Assembly: GCA_023525715.1 (NCBI GenBank)
Contig: CM042012.1
Coordinates: 56,168,705-56,232,704 of the forward strand
Direction: 5' to 3'
From: Cichorium intybus
Taxonomy: Eukaryota > Streptophyta > Magnoliopsida > Asterales > Asteraceae
Length of the DNA: 64,000 nucleotides
The notes beneath the pieces are model-generated. The model was not told where the DNA came from, made no database searches, and worked only from the letters and a program-made list of their open reading frames with translations. The position numbers and the translations under genes are program-made. Below, in pieces: positions 1 through 11,680 of the stretch (positions within the stretch are counted from its first letter, which is position 1; every line of letters starts with the position of its first letter).

Positions 1-2386
1 CGTTTGATTCTTATACCAAGAATCACATCCGCCTCCCCCATGTCTTTCATGTCAAAACTAGATGATAAGAATTTCTTGGTTTTGTCAACTTCATCTTGAC
101 TAGTACCAAAAATTAGCATATCATCTACATATAAACAAATTATGACTCCTTTCCCAGAAGTATCAAATTTGCTATATACACACTTGTCAGCTTGGTTTAA
201 TGCAAAACCATTAGACAAGATCACATCATCAAATTTTTGATGCCATTGTTTTGGTGCTTGTTTCAAACCATACAATGATTTCTTTAACTTGCAAACCTTG
301 TTTTCATGTCCAGGCATCACAAACCCTTCAGGTTGTTTCATGTAAATCTCCTCATCTAATTCACCATTCAAGAATGCAGTTTTCACATCCATTTGATGAA
401 TTACAAGATTATGTATTGCTGCAAGAGCCAACAATAATCTAATAGTAGATATTCTAGCCACAAGAGCATAAGTATCAAAGAAGTCAATACCTTCTTTTTG
501 CCTAAAGCCTTGGATAATCAATCTGGCTTTATACTTATCTATTGTGCCATCCACTTTCATTTTCCTTTTGAGGATCCATTTACATCCTAATGCCTTGCAT
601 CCAGGAGGTAAATCAACCAATACCCAATTATTGTTATGCATGATAGAATCGATTTCATCCTGAATAGCTTCTTTCCAGAAATAAACATCCCTTGAAACCA
701 TAGCTTCACTAAATGTCTTTGGATCCTCCTCAATAATATAACAATATTGATGTTCAGAGATGGTCTCATCTCTTGTTCCTTCAACTAAATAAAGTTGAAA
801 ATCAGATCCAAAAGACTTAGCTTTTCTTGTCCTAGTACTCCTCCTAGGTTCAAGTATAGAACTTGTACCAGCAGAGACATCTTCTCCTTGAGTTGTGTTC
901 TTGCTAGAAGATTGCTGAATCAAGTCCCTTGGTCTAGGTATAGAAGTAAATCTCTCTTCATCAAAGATAACATCTCTTGACTCTATAACAGTGTTCACAG
1001 ACACCGAGTCATTAGATTCTATAGCATAAAATCTATATGCCTTGGAATGCTCAGCATACCCAATAAAGATGCAATCTATACCCATTTCTCCCAAGTTTTT
1101 CTTTTTTGGTTCAGTGAGTCTTACAACAGCTCTACAACCCCAAACCTTGAGATAACTCAAATTTGGCACCTTTTTATGCCAAAGTTCATAAGGACTAGCC
1201 TTACTCTTTTTGTTTGGAGTTCGGTTCAAAATATAACAGACTGTTAACATAGCCTCACCCCAAAATCCTTCACTAAGACCGGAATAAGACAACATGGAAT
1301 TAACCATTTCCTTTAAGGTCCTATTCTTCCTTTCAGCCACACCGTTTTGTTGTGGTGTATAAGGAGTAGTGGTTTGGTGTATTATTCCGGTAGATTCAAA
1401 TAAACCGGATCATAATATTCACCACCTCTATCCGTACGCAAAACCTTTATTAAGTCATTCTTATGTAGCTCTACTTGTTGTTTATAAATTTTAAATTTAT
1501 CAAGAGCTTCATCTTTAGAATGCAACAAATAGATATAACAATATCTAGATGCATCATCAATAAAAGTAACAACATACGTTTTGTTTCCTAGGGAAGGTGT
1601 TGCATGGAAATCACATAAGTCACTATGTATGAGTTCCAACACTTTGCTTTCCCTAACAACATCTTTGAAAGGTTGTCTAGTGATTTTAGTCAGCATACAA
1701 GTTTTATATTTTCCAATATTCATATCAAAAGCAGGAATCATACTCATTTTAGACATGTCTTTTAATCTCTTGTAATGAATATGTCCTAGTCTAGCATGTC
1801 ATAATTGTGATTTATTCAAACTATTGCTAGTACTAGTTGAAGCCATACAAATCGAATTATCATAAGAAGGACAATTAAGATTAAGCCTAATCAAGATTAA
1901 GCCTAATCAGACCATTACATACATATCCAAATCCCACAAAAGTACCATGTCTTGACAAGATATACTTGTCACTTTCTAATACTTGTTTATAACCACACTT
2001 ACTTAATACAATTTCAGATAAGAGGTTCTTTCGAATCCCCGGTACATACAATACATTGTCTAAAGATAAACATTTTCCAGAAGTAAAGTTAAGTAAAACA
2101 GATCCTAGTCCCATATTGGTTCGGTAGCAACATTTCCCATCTTTACAACAGGTCCATCTTCAATTGGTTGATAGTCTTTAAACCAACGAAGATCCTTGCA
2201 AACATGACTTGTTGCACCCGAATCAACCCACCATGCAACATCATCATCCTGCATATAGAATGCTTCAGAAATCACAGAAACATAATTCTGCACATATTTA
2301 AGATTTTGAATAAAATCAGATTTCTGACCTTGTTGCTTGTCCGGATCATTAGATCCACTTGGACCCACATCCTTGTCCTTGTTCAC
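1..2386 (-). pseudogene. pol: Copia pol: protease, integrase, reverse transcriptase (partial, broken)
   Basis: Protease is seen at 2105-2386 with the active-site motif WWVDSGATSH (DSG variant). The gag-pre-integrase HARLGH motif is preceded by TGA where Trp is expected (1799-1801). The integrase core (IHSDLCDF, TFIDDASRY, RTDRGGEYY) lies at 1382-1756. After a one-base shift near 1400 the frame stays open to the window edge, with PQQNGVAERKNR, then RT motifs DVKTAFLNGELDEEIYM, SLYGLKQAP and the catalytic YVDD (CLYVDDMLIFG). Expected family length is about 1,300 aa; RNase H is outside. It is a decayed copy, though the ~460-codon RT half is uninterrupted. Confidence 0.93.
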
Positions 2387-3205
2387 CTTACGGAGGCGAC
2401 AATCTTTCTTGAGATGACCCGGTTTGTTACAACCCTAACAAACCAACTTAGCCTTCTTGTTTGAAGACTTGTCATCTTTCCCTTTAAACTTCCTTTTACC
2501 TTTAAACTTATTGGAATTTTTAGATCCCTCTCCTTCCACCATGTTCACAGAAGAAGAACCAATTTGGTTCTTGCCTTTAGGATTATTATCGAGTTCTTGA
2601 GTCTTTAAAGACTCCTCAATCTGTAAATGACTTCCAAGTTGAACCAGAGTCAACTCTTCCTTCTTATGTTTTAAAGTGTGTTTAAAATCTTTCCAGGATG
2701 GGGGTAATTTGTCAATGATGACAGCCACAGAAATGGCTTCATCCATCTTCAAATTCTGTTGAGCAAATTGTCCCAAAATCCTTAACATTTCATGGTATTG
2801 TTCCATCACAGGTCTGGAATCAATCATTTTGTATCCCATGAAATTGCTTACAAGAAACTTCTTACTAGAAGCATCTTCAGCCATGTACTTGGATTCCAAC
2901 GAATCCCATAGTTCTTTTGCAGATTCAACATTTTGATAAACATCAAACAGAGAATCAGACATACCATTGAGAATGTGACCACGACAGATGTAATCATCGT
3001 TTTCCCACTTTGATCTCCTTCTTGTTGCCTCCAGGGGTTCATCTTCAACAACTTCAGGCATGGGAGTACTTAGAACATACACTACTTTGAGGGTTGTGAG
3101 AAGAAAGTGCATCTTCTTTTGCCATCTCCTGAAATCTTGGCCTTCAAACTTGGTTAACTTGTCAAATTTGCTTGTCATATCTTTCACAGAAGTTTCATTT
3201 GCCAT
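2387..3205 (-). pseudogene. gag: Copia gag (UBN2/RVT-gag type) with stop in zinc knuckle
   Basis: The retrotransposon capsid protein starts at a true ATG at 3205 (MANETSVKDM). An open frame of 256 aa carries the usual Copia gag core (FRRWQKKMHFLLTTL near residue 28, then LWDSLESKY near 100) and a lysine-rich tail. The CX2CX4HX4C zinc knuckle follows: the first Cys precedes a TAG codon (2437-2435), and the remaining Cys, His and Cys (CNKPGHLKKDC) lie beyond it in the same frame. A single base change would explain the stop, which separates gag from pol in this copy. Confidence 0.9.
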
Positions 3206-3229
3206 TGTTGCAGAAAATACTTTGATTTT

Positions 3230-3833
3230 TGTTAGAAATGGGGATGAACAATGGCTTGGATCTCTGAAAATCGTGTTAGAATCACTTTCAAATCAAAGTA
3301 TTTTGATGGTACAATCAAATCTTTGATTGGATAAGATTCAGAGTGAATTCTAGACCAGAGAATGAGAGAAAGATGTGTTTTTCGTACCCTGAAAAAGGAC
3401 CAAAAACGGCTATAAAACCTGTCAAAAACTGTCACTGTATGCGTAACACGACCCGTGTTATCCTGACACGGCCCGTGTTATATTTCAAAATTGCTTCTGT
3501 CCAAAATGCTGACATTTACACAGCCCGTGTTATCCTGCCACGGCCCGCGCTGACATTTACACGGCCCGTGTTATCTTGACACGGCCCGTGTAATATTGCA
3601 AATTTGCTTCTGAAATCCTGACACGGCCCGTGTTATCCTAACACGGCCCATGTCAGGATGATTTTTGGAAAATGACAGTATTTAACATTTTTTACTTTGT
3701 ATCTTGACAAATTCAAACAAGTGTGTACTCCACACCTTCCTTACTTGTTTAATGTTTGTCAAAATCACATTTGGTCAACAAAATTAATCCATTACACTTA
3801 AATACATATTGGTAATTTCATAAATCACCAACA
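3230..3833 (-). repeat. 5' LTR of the Copia element at 1-3833
   Basis: On the minus strand the LTR begins TGTTGGTGA at 3833 and ends TTCTAACA at 3230 (604 bp), giving the usual TG...CA ends with a 5-bp inverted repeat TGTTG/TAACA. The start and end align with the LTR of the gag-only element at 6975-7565, which shares the ACAAGT...ACACTTGT block near 3718-3752. Eight GC-rich near-palindromes occupy 3446-3655. No canonical tRNA-Met primer-binding site follows the LTR; the leader to the gag ATG is only about 24 nt. Confidence 0.85.
3446..3655. repeat. Eight near-palindromic ACACGGCCCGTGT units in the LTR U3
   Basis: Eight variants of the 13-bp dyad ACACGGCCCGTGT are spaced roughly 20-40 bp apart, often followed by TATCCTG or TAT. 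The units differ by one to three bases, mostly C/T or G/A changes at CpG. The block lies in the U3 part of the LTR, upstream of a weak TATA-like site near 3411 when read on the minus strand. Its function is unknown. Confidence 0.85.
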
Positions 3834-4953
3834 AAATGACTATTATACCCTTCTATTTAGAGAATATATATACACATTAAGTTTGGTTCTTATAGAATGT
3901 TGTATACATGATTGTTTTTTTGGAACAGAATAAACTATACGAATCAACAAATGAACCCTAAAATTCATTGAGTACCCGATGCTTTGTAGGTGGTTGTTTT
4001 CAAATTAACTATTATACCCTTCTATTTAGAGAATATATATATATATATATATATACATTAAGCTTTTATAACTTCATCAGGACTGATATTTAGAAATCAT
4101 ACCCTTTTGTTGGTCTCCCTATTGAATAAATATCATGTCAAATATGAAATACCCTCTTTTCATCATTAACTACATAATTTAACTTTTTTTCTCCCTAATT
4201 ATACCTCGACTTACTGGTTTCAGTTTTTTTCGGGACCGGTTTTTTAAAAAATCGGTTATGTTCCAACTAGTTTCGGTTAAAACCTAACCGGTTTTGAGCT
4301 TTTTTAAATGAAATTGAGTAACAAACCAGTTTTTTAACCGGTTCGGTTATTTGGAAAAACCGGTTCGGTTCGTGATTTAAAATCTATTAAAAAGTCGGTT
4401 TCTGCTGTTTTTGTCCTCTCTACACTTTAGTTTTCTTTACTTTTCGATTAGTATGGACTATGTAGTATTGTCTATTGGACTGGATTTATTCTTTGATACA
4501 AACATTACAAACCCATAATATGTTACAAAACTTGCTGTCCAATTAGACTTTGTTGTTGGGCCATGGGCCAACTCGTCCTGGACTTAGATCGCCCAGTGCT
4601 ACTCGTTGCTAACATCAACAATTCGGTCAAACAACCGATCACTCATGGAAGGTGATTTGTATTTATTAATTAATTCAATATAAGTGAATATGTTAAGGCT
4701 ATGTTGGATGAAACTTACGAAGGACAAAGAATATGTTAAGAATAATATAAGCTAAATCTTTTTTTCAGATTTATGTATAGTTTTGTATTAATTATATAAG
4801 TTTTTATGAAAAGAAAAAGAATTGGTTGTGGTTGAGGTTGAAAGAAAGTAGAATCGAGAGTAGAAAGTTGGTGGACCTTGAAGTTTTGTTTTTGAATTCG
4901 TAAAGTTTTATTTTTGAAATGTAAAATGTTTGCTATGTTTTCTATATTTGCAG
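3834..4953. other. Intergenic, with a local direct duplication and AACCGG-rich stretch
   Basis: No gene is recognised. A ~55-bp segment beginning CTATTATACCCTTC occurs at about 3840-3890 and again at 4009-4065; the second copy carries an expanded AT run. Between 4205 and 4375 the sequence is rich in AACCGGTT and CGGTTCGG words, as in some degenerate plant DNA-transposon interiors, but I cannot define element ends. Confidence 0.5.
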
Positions 4954-5122
4954 AATAATATGTGGCAACAACGATGCTAGTGGTGGTGGTTGCAGTGGTG
5001 GCGGCAATGGTGGTCGCCGGGGAGGTGGCAGCTCATGTGGTTTCAGTGGAAATGGTGGTGGCAGCGCTGGCAAAGGAGGTGGTGATGGTGGTGGTGGTAG
5101 TGGGAAAAAAACATTGTATTAG
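4954..5122 (+). CDS. Possible last exon of a glycine-rich protein
   Basis: A plausible splice acceptor (TTCTATATTTGCAG, ending 4953) is followed by an open frame of 55 codons, in phase from 4955, ending TAG at 5120-5122. It encodes a Gly/Ser-rich, Cys-containing tail (CGNNDASGGGCSGGG near the start, GKGGGDGGGGSGKKTLY at the end). GGT/GGC codons dominate, unlike the AT-rich surroundings. No upstream exon could be identified, so this may be a gene fragment or a chance GGT microsatellite. An alternative frame gives a Val/Ala-rich product, which is less plausible. Confidence 0.3.
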
Positions 5123-5694
5123 GGCTAATTTAGAAGACGTCTTCCAAAATGAGATACTACTTTCTATGTGTTCTGGAAAAAGATGTCAAAATGTCATTTT
5201 TATATATTTTGTCTTTTGAAAGACAAACAGTATTTTCCTTAAGTATATATTTTCCTTGATAGTCATAATAGGAGAAAAAGAGTTTTTTTTGTTTTTTTAC
5301 AAAAAACAAACACCATTAAAAATTGTATATTGCCGTTTTTTTAAATTTGTTCATAAATTATCTAAAATTATGATATCTAAATATCTGGATATTTGAATTT
5401 CAAATATTTGGATTATTATTCGAACATAAATTCTTAAATTTACGAATATTTCGAATATATGAAATCCGAAAGATATGTATAATATTTGTATATCATTTAT
5501 TATTTAATTGAAAAAATAAGAAACTTTTAATTATGTTAGGTTTACTTTCTTCTTCATCTTATAGTTTTTTTTCATCATGCCATAAAATTTGAGATAGTAT
5601 GTTTCTATTTTGTAAACTAGTTTTCGATTTCATTTTTTTTTTCGAAACAACGGTATATATATAAAGCATAAGTATTGTGACTAACAAGGAGCTG
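5123..5694. other. AT-rich intergenic DNA
   Basis: Low-complexity AT-rich sequence with several ATATTTGGATATT-like words. I see no gene or element end before the gag-only element at 5700. Confidence 0.4.
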
Positions 5695-5699
5695 AACAC

Positions 5700-6031
5700 T
5701 GTTGGGAATTCAGTAAAACAATGGTCGTTTATGTAATCACGAATTGGTTCAAGAATCGTGTGAATCACTTTCCGAATTTGATATTTTGACCCTATGCCTC
5801 GGTTCACGAAATTCAAATCTAGGATAATTTTTGAAGAATCAAACTCAATATTAGGCACAATAAAAAGTTCACGGTTTTAGAGAGTTGAGACGATTCGTGT
5901 GTTTTTCATTATATATATTTGAGCGTTAATTTGATCATTTGTATCAGAAAAAACTGAATCTTAGAAAGTAGGAGCGGTTACAGCGGTAGTTAGAGACTGA
6001 CCAGCGCTAGGGGCTCTGCCCCTAGGACCCT
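5700..6031 (-). repeat. Truncated 3' LTR of the gag-only Copia element
   Basis: Aligns with 6975-7384 without large gaps except the ~90-bp insertion in the 5' copy. It keeps the U5 side and the CTAGGGGC...GCCCCTAG hairpin, and ends abruptly at the gag junction near 6031. Confidence 0.88.
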
Positions 6032-6942
6032 GCAAAATTAATAGAAATTTGACCTTTTGGTGGACCTTGGTCCTTAGACCCTCCTTGTCCGCTCCCACTA
6101 GTACCAGCACCATCTTTTCCAAGTTTCACACGGCAATCATGGTTCAATTGCCTAGTTTTATGACATCTCCAACACACCAAGTCTTTAGGTTTTTTGTTGG
6201 ATTTGTTGGGACCATCAAACTTGCGTTTCTTGCCTTTTCCCTTGTTGTTAGAATTGTTTTTGTTCTCTTCAACCATGTGGACATCGGGCTATCCAACATC
6301 ATGTTTTCCCTTTCCTTTGTCATTCTGCTGTACATGGACTGATTCTTCAATCCATAAATGACTACCAAGTTGAACTCAATGTCAACTCCTCTTTTTGATG
6401 TTTCAAAGTATGTTTAAAATCCTTCAAAGAGGGTGGAAGTTTGTCAATTACACTTGAGACAGAAATGGATTCGTCCATGTTCATCTTATACAGTGTAAAT
6501 TGGCCAAGAATTCGGAGCAATTCATTGTATTGTTCGATAAAAGATCGTGAATAAACCATTTTGTAGTCGTTGAAATCACTAACCAAGAACTTCTTACTTG
6601 AAGCATCTTCAGCAATATATTTTGCTTCCGGAGAATCCTATGATTCTCTTGCACTTTCAACATTTTGATAAACATCAAACAAAGCATCAGACATACTGTT
6701 TAATATGTGACCACGACAGATGTAGTCATCATTCTCCCACTTCTACGCCTTCTAGTATGATCCAAGGTTTCATTTTCCATCACTTCTGGTTTGGGGGGGG
6801 GGGGGGTACTCAGCACAGAAACCACTTTTAATGTTGTCAACAGAAAATGCATCTTTTTCTGCCATCTCCTAAAATCGTTTCCTTGAAACTTCTCCAATTT
6901 CCCGAACTTACTTGTCATCTCCTTCACAATGTTTCCATTCAT
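6022..6942 (-). pseudogene. gag: Copia gag remnant with poly-proline C-run
   Basis: Starts at ATG 6942 (MNGNIVKEMTSKFGKL) and parallels the gag at 2387-3205 along its length. At 6786-6807 the plus strand has an uninterrupted G run, which in the coding strand adds prolines (STPPPPKPEV). Several frameshifts follow, so the remaining gag is split between frames (6481-6687, 6362-6586, 6144-6368, 6022-6276). The zinc knuckle CWRCHKTRQLNHDC keeps its three cysteines but has Gln where the zinc-binding His should be. The last residues before the stop are encoded by LTR sequence. Confidence 0.88.
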
Positions 6943-6974
6943 GATTACAGAAACAGAAAAATATCAAATTCGAT

Positions 6975-7565
6975 TGTTGCGAATTCAGTAAAACAAGGGT
7001 CGTTTATGTAATCACGGATTGGTTCAAGAATCGTGTGAATCACTTTTTGAATTTGATATTTCGACCCTATGCCTGGGTTCACGAAATTCAAATCTAGGAT
7101 AATTCTTGAAGAATCAAACTCAATACTAGGCACAATAGAAAGTTCATAGTTTTAGAGAGTTGAGAGAATTCATGTGTTTTTCGTTATCTCAATTTGAGCG
7201 TTAATCTGATCATTTATATCAGAAAAAATTGAATCCTAAAAAGTAGGAGAGGTTACAGCGGCAGTTAGAAATTGATCAGTGCCAGCATCAGCATCAGCGT
7301 GTCCATCAATGTCAGCGCGTGCTGACACTGATGTTGATGTTGAATTTTGTCAGCGGAACCCCCACCAAGGGCTCTGCCCCTAGGACCCCACAAGGGGGCG
7401 CGACCTCCTTGACCCCCGCTATTAGGTCGTACCAGTTTCAACTCAGTCTTATACAAGTGTGCACTCCCGCACCTCCTAACTTGTATATGAACTAAAGTAT
7501 GAACCTATTGAAATACTAATTATTTCCATTAACTAAAATGTAAGGTGACACTAAAATCATCAACA
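6975..7565 (-). repeat. 5' LTR of the gag-only Copia element
   Basis: Runs from TGTTGATGA (7565) to TTCGCAACA (6975), 591 bp on the minus strand. It contains a short perfect hairpin, CTAGGGGCAGAGCCC (near 7368-7384), and a ~90-bp insertion absent from the other LTR (about 7278-7365). That insertion is itself made of CATCAG/CTGATG inverted repeats around CAGCGCGTGCTG. Confidence 0.88.
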
Positions 7566-7570
7566 AACAC

Positions 7571-7649
7571 AGACATAAAACAACAATACACAAATTACAC
7601 GTTTGAACACAAAAAACGTAGCAACTCCAATTTATACCTATAAGACCCC
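7571..7649. other. Short spacer between Copia element and LINE
   Basis: Flank of the AACAC target duplication. Nothing else is visible here. Confidence 0.4.
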
Positions 7650-9815
7650 TTACAACCTTTATGTCTAAATCAAGTAAAAGACGTAGAAATTACATTGTCT
7701 AATAACAAACACAGTTGAGGGGATTATGTTGTTGAACACCTTGTTGTTCCTCTTGTCCATAAGCACCACAATAAACTATAGTAAATGGTGATAAAAAAAT
7801 CTCATGTTTCCTTAGGCAATTCCCCTAGCTAGCATAAAAGTCAAGGAAGTCAAACATGTTCGAGAAATGTTGCACCGAAATTCCACACCATATGAAAATC
7901 CAATCTCTGACTTTTGCTGCCAGATTACACCTGACAAGTAGATGGTCAACCGATTCAAAGTCAGCAAAGTAAAGACCACATAAGTTATGTTGAAGATGAA
8001 CACCCATGCCCATTAAAGTTCCAACCACAAGGATCCTACCCATTATCGCCCTCCATATAAAGACGCAAACTTTATGAAAATTTAACTTTCAAGCTGGAAG
8101 TGACATGAAAACATCGAAGGATATCCCACTTACTAATTGAAATTGCATCATCGGTATAAAAAGAGATGCAAGATTGTAGGGTCTTTATAAAGAAGCTTAA
8201 TATCATGGAAAAGCGATCTGTTACAAGCACCTTGCATCGCAAAGTTAAGAACTTCCATTGCAAAACTGAATATGAAATGTGAAAGGGGGTCACCTTGACG
8301 AACCCCCTAGCAATAAAAAATTCTTTGGTGGGGGACCTGTTAACAAGAATCGAGACCAGGAAACCATTGATCCATGATCTACATTTGATTCCAACTCCCA
8401 TTTGCTCCATTCAAAATCAAGATATCTCAAGTTATTGAATCAAAGGCTTTTTCAAACTCGACTTTCAATCTACTTTTTAGTTTTTTTGGCCCAAGAGCAA
8501 ATCTCCTTTATCATAAAAGGCCCCTCTAAAGTGTTCCTAACTTCAATATATGTCGATTGAACGAAATCGGTGACTCTCCCAATGACTTTCTTGAGTCTAT
8601 AAACAAGGGATTTCACGATGATTTTATACATGCACCCAATGAGGTTGATGGGTGACAACGCCTAGTGATATCAAGTATTTTAGGCGTTGTTGAGCCTTGT
8701 TCTTGATGAAATTATATCAGATATATCTTGGTATTATCACTTTTCGTGCCAGGACTTGTTTGGAGGAAAAGAATGGAAACAGGGACTAAAAGCATGCAAA
8801 AGGAAGAAGTTTGAAAAGAATGAAAAATCAAGGAAACACGTATGCGCGCCGCGGATCTATGAAACGCGCGACGCGGGGCTTAAGGCGGTGTAACACATTC
8901 AAATGCCGAAGAAACGGGATCTGATAAGTACGCGCGCCGCGGAATCCATAAAAGCGCGGCGCGGCCTCGAGAAATTTGCAACTATAAATAGAGGCATTTA
9001 CAGCCAAAAACCCGAGCAAAGACCGGGTGTAAAATCGACCTTGAAGCTCTTTGACTCCAATATTTCGTTCCAACAAGTTCTCAATTGGTATTTTTTTATG
9101 TTTTGGATTTTATTTTCAATTAGTTAGATAGTTGTAAGCTTTGGTTTGTATCTTTGGGAGTGACAACCATTGATATCAAGCTTAGGTTTCTGTTTACTAG
9201 TCTTTAGTTACTGTTTTGATGTTTGGATCTGAGTTTGATGAATGAGAATCATTCGGTTATGAGTATTATTGGTATTTTGATGTTTTGGATGTTTGATTGT
9301 GTTTGGATTGTTTGAATTGTGTTTGAATCTTGCTTTGACCTTGGTTGGAACTGTTTTCCTTTGCTGAAATCAGTAGCCAATTAGGTTAGTTTTGGGCATT
9401 GAACTCTAGCTAGTAGCTGTTTAGTCAGAACCCTAGTTATTAGTTAGGTTATGCTTTGTTTGGTTTGGATGCCTTTTTTTGCTTCTGATTCAGAGATACA
9501 CTTCTGATTTCAGAAAGTGACTAGGTTAGTTTGAGTTGGGTTAGCTTATGCTTAGCTTGACTTTGGTTAGTGATTGCTTGTTGGTAGTTGAAAACTTAGA
9601 AATCAGGTCCTCCGACTGTAGCGTGACACTACTAGTTGGTAATCTGTCATCTGATCTAACCACGAAGCTCATGCGGATCGACCCTGACTACCACTGTACT
9701 AGTGTGTGTGTTAGGTTTTCTTTATTTTTGACCGCACGACGACCTAGGCATGTCAATGGGCGGTAGTCTACAAGAGTTAACGGACTTTTTATAAAATGTT
9801 GCTGTCAAATACTTT
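7650..9815 (-). mobile_element. Non-LTR retrotransposon (LINE) remnant, interrupted by a solo LTR
   Basis: Minus-strand LINE coding remnants. From 5' to 3': a decayed stretch preceding DYRP at about 9756-9815; then, after the solo LTR, PINLIGCMYKIIVKSLVYRLKKVIG and YIEVRNTLEGP (8470-8652), characteristic of LINE RT; a degenerate FEKAFDS near 8440; the region around the RT turn (8072-8410); and the zinc-binding zf-RVT tail (HNLCGLYFADFESVDHLLVRC near 7930-8000). A C-terminal RNNKVFNNI-like motif lies near 7725-7750. Frameshifts are frequent and the 5' half (endonuclease) is missing. Confidence 0.85.
8653..9755 (+). repeat. Solo LTR of an Athila-type Ty3 element
   Basis: 1,103-bp sequence beginning TGACAACGCC and ending TAGGCATGTCA, homologous end to end with the LTRs at 36220-37346 and 41697-42820. 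The 5-bp duplication ATGGG flanks it exactly (8648-8652 and 9756-9760), and no internal sequence is present, so it is a solo LTR left by LTR-LTR recombination. CpG-rich dyads lie at 8838-8968 and a TATAAATA box at about 8983. It sits within LINE RT coding sequence: LINE words continue on both sides. Confidence 0.95.
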
Positions 9816-10946
<1,131 letters not shown>

Positions 10947-11085
10947 TAAATTATGAGAAAAAGACAAAAAATAGTCTAATTCTATAATGTTTTGTCAAAA
11001 AATTGTCAAAAATGACCTAAATAGTCAGTGTTTTCGCAGGTGGGTTATGCCACTCTCGAAAATGATGACGTGGCATGCGAAAATT

Positions 11086-11222
<137 letters not shown>

Positions 11223-11267
11223 TTTTTTCATAGTTTAAAACAATTGAATGCATTTAAAAACACAAGT

Positions 11268-11337
11268 TTCAAGCTAGTTTAATGGTAAGCTGCAATGTAC
11301 GTGTATTTAGTGTCTTAAGTTTGAATCCCGTAGCATG
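11268..11337 (+). repeat. tRNA-like (SINE-head-like) sequence, plus strand
   Basis: Resembles the pol III internal promoter of tRNA: A-box-like GCTAGTTTAATGGTAAG at about 11272, and B-box-like AAGTTTGAATCCC at about 11317, with normal spacing of some 35 bp. It does not fold as a complete tRNA, so it is a degenerate tRNA or SINE head rather than a functional gene. Confidence 0.5.
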
Positions 11338-11352
11338 CACTTTTTTTCTTCA

Positions 11353-11407
11353 GATTTGAACCGGTGACCTCTTAGAAAAAAGGCACCCACCTTACCACTA
11401 CACCAAA
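11353..11407 (-). repeat. tRNA-like (SINE-head-like) sequence, minus strand
   Basis: On the minus strand, GGTGTAGTGGTAAGGTGG (11387-11404) matches an A box and GGTTCAAATC (11353-11362) a B box. It converges on the plus-strand tRNA-like sequence just to its left. No complete tRNA fold is apparent. Confidence 0.55.
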
Positions 11408-11680
11408 CTTCAAGTTATTGTTAAAAAATTGGAATTTAAAAAAAAAATTGCAGGTGGCATATGCCTTCCTGCGAAAATTTATTTATTTTTTTTTAAATCA
11501 TGATTTTCTGCATGCCATGCCATCATTGTTGCAGGTGGATGGTGGTGACGTCATCATTTTCGCAGGTGGCATAACCCATCCGTAAAAACACTCTATTTTG
11601 GTCATTTGGCTACTTTTTGACTATTTTTTCGACAAAATCTTATAAAATTAAACAATTTTTATATTTTCTCGGAAATTATT

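Larger units (their letters stand above)
1..3833 (-). mobile_element. Ty1/copia LTR retrotransposon (Tnt1/Tork-like), 3' end beyond window
   Basis: Autonomous-type Copia element in minus orientation. From right to left it shows a 5' LTR (3230-3833), gag, zinc knuckle, aspartic protease, integrase and reverse transcriptase, and leaves the window inside the RT domain. RNase H and the 3' LTR are therefore not visible. The order protease-integrase-RT is diagnostic of Copia. Several lesions (stop in the zinc knuckle near 2435, frameshift near 2110, 16-bp duplication at 1877-1908, stop at 1799-1801, frameshift near 1400) mean it is not functional as it stands. The 5 bp after the LTR (3834-3838) would be one TSD copy, but its partner is outside the window. 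Confidence 0.95.
5700..7565 (-). mobile_element. Gag-only non-autonomous Copia element with truncated 3' LTR
   Basis: Complete insertion of 1,866 bp on the minus strand: 5' LTR 6975-7565 (TGTTGATGA...CGCAACA), a gag remnant, then a 3' LTR copy reduced to 5700-6031. Both ends carry the same 5-bp target duplication, AACAC (5695-5699 and 7566-7570), which confirms the boundaries. The deletion joins the end of gag directly to the middle of the 3' LTR, removing all of pol and the first half of that LTR. It is a relative of the element at 1-3833 (same gag family, alignable LTR ends). Confidence 0.9.

Noticed and set aside
11268..11407. Functional tRNA genes
   Set aside because: A and B boxes are present but acceptor and anticodon stems do not form convincingly.
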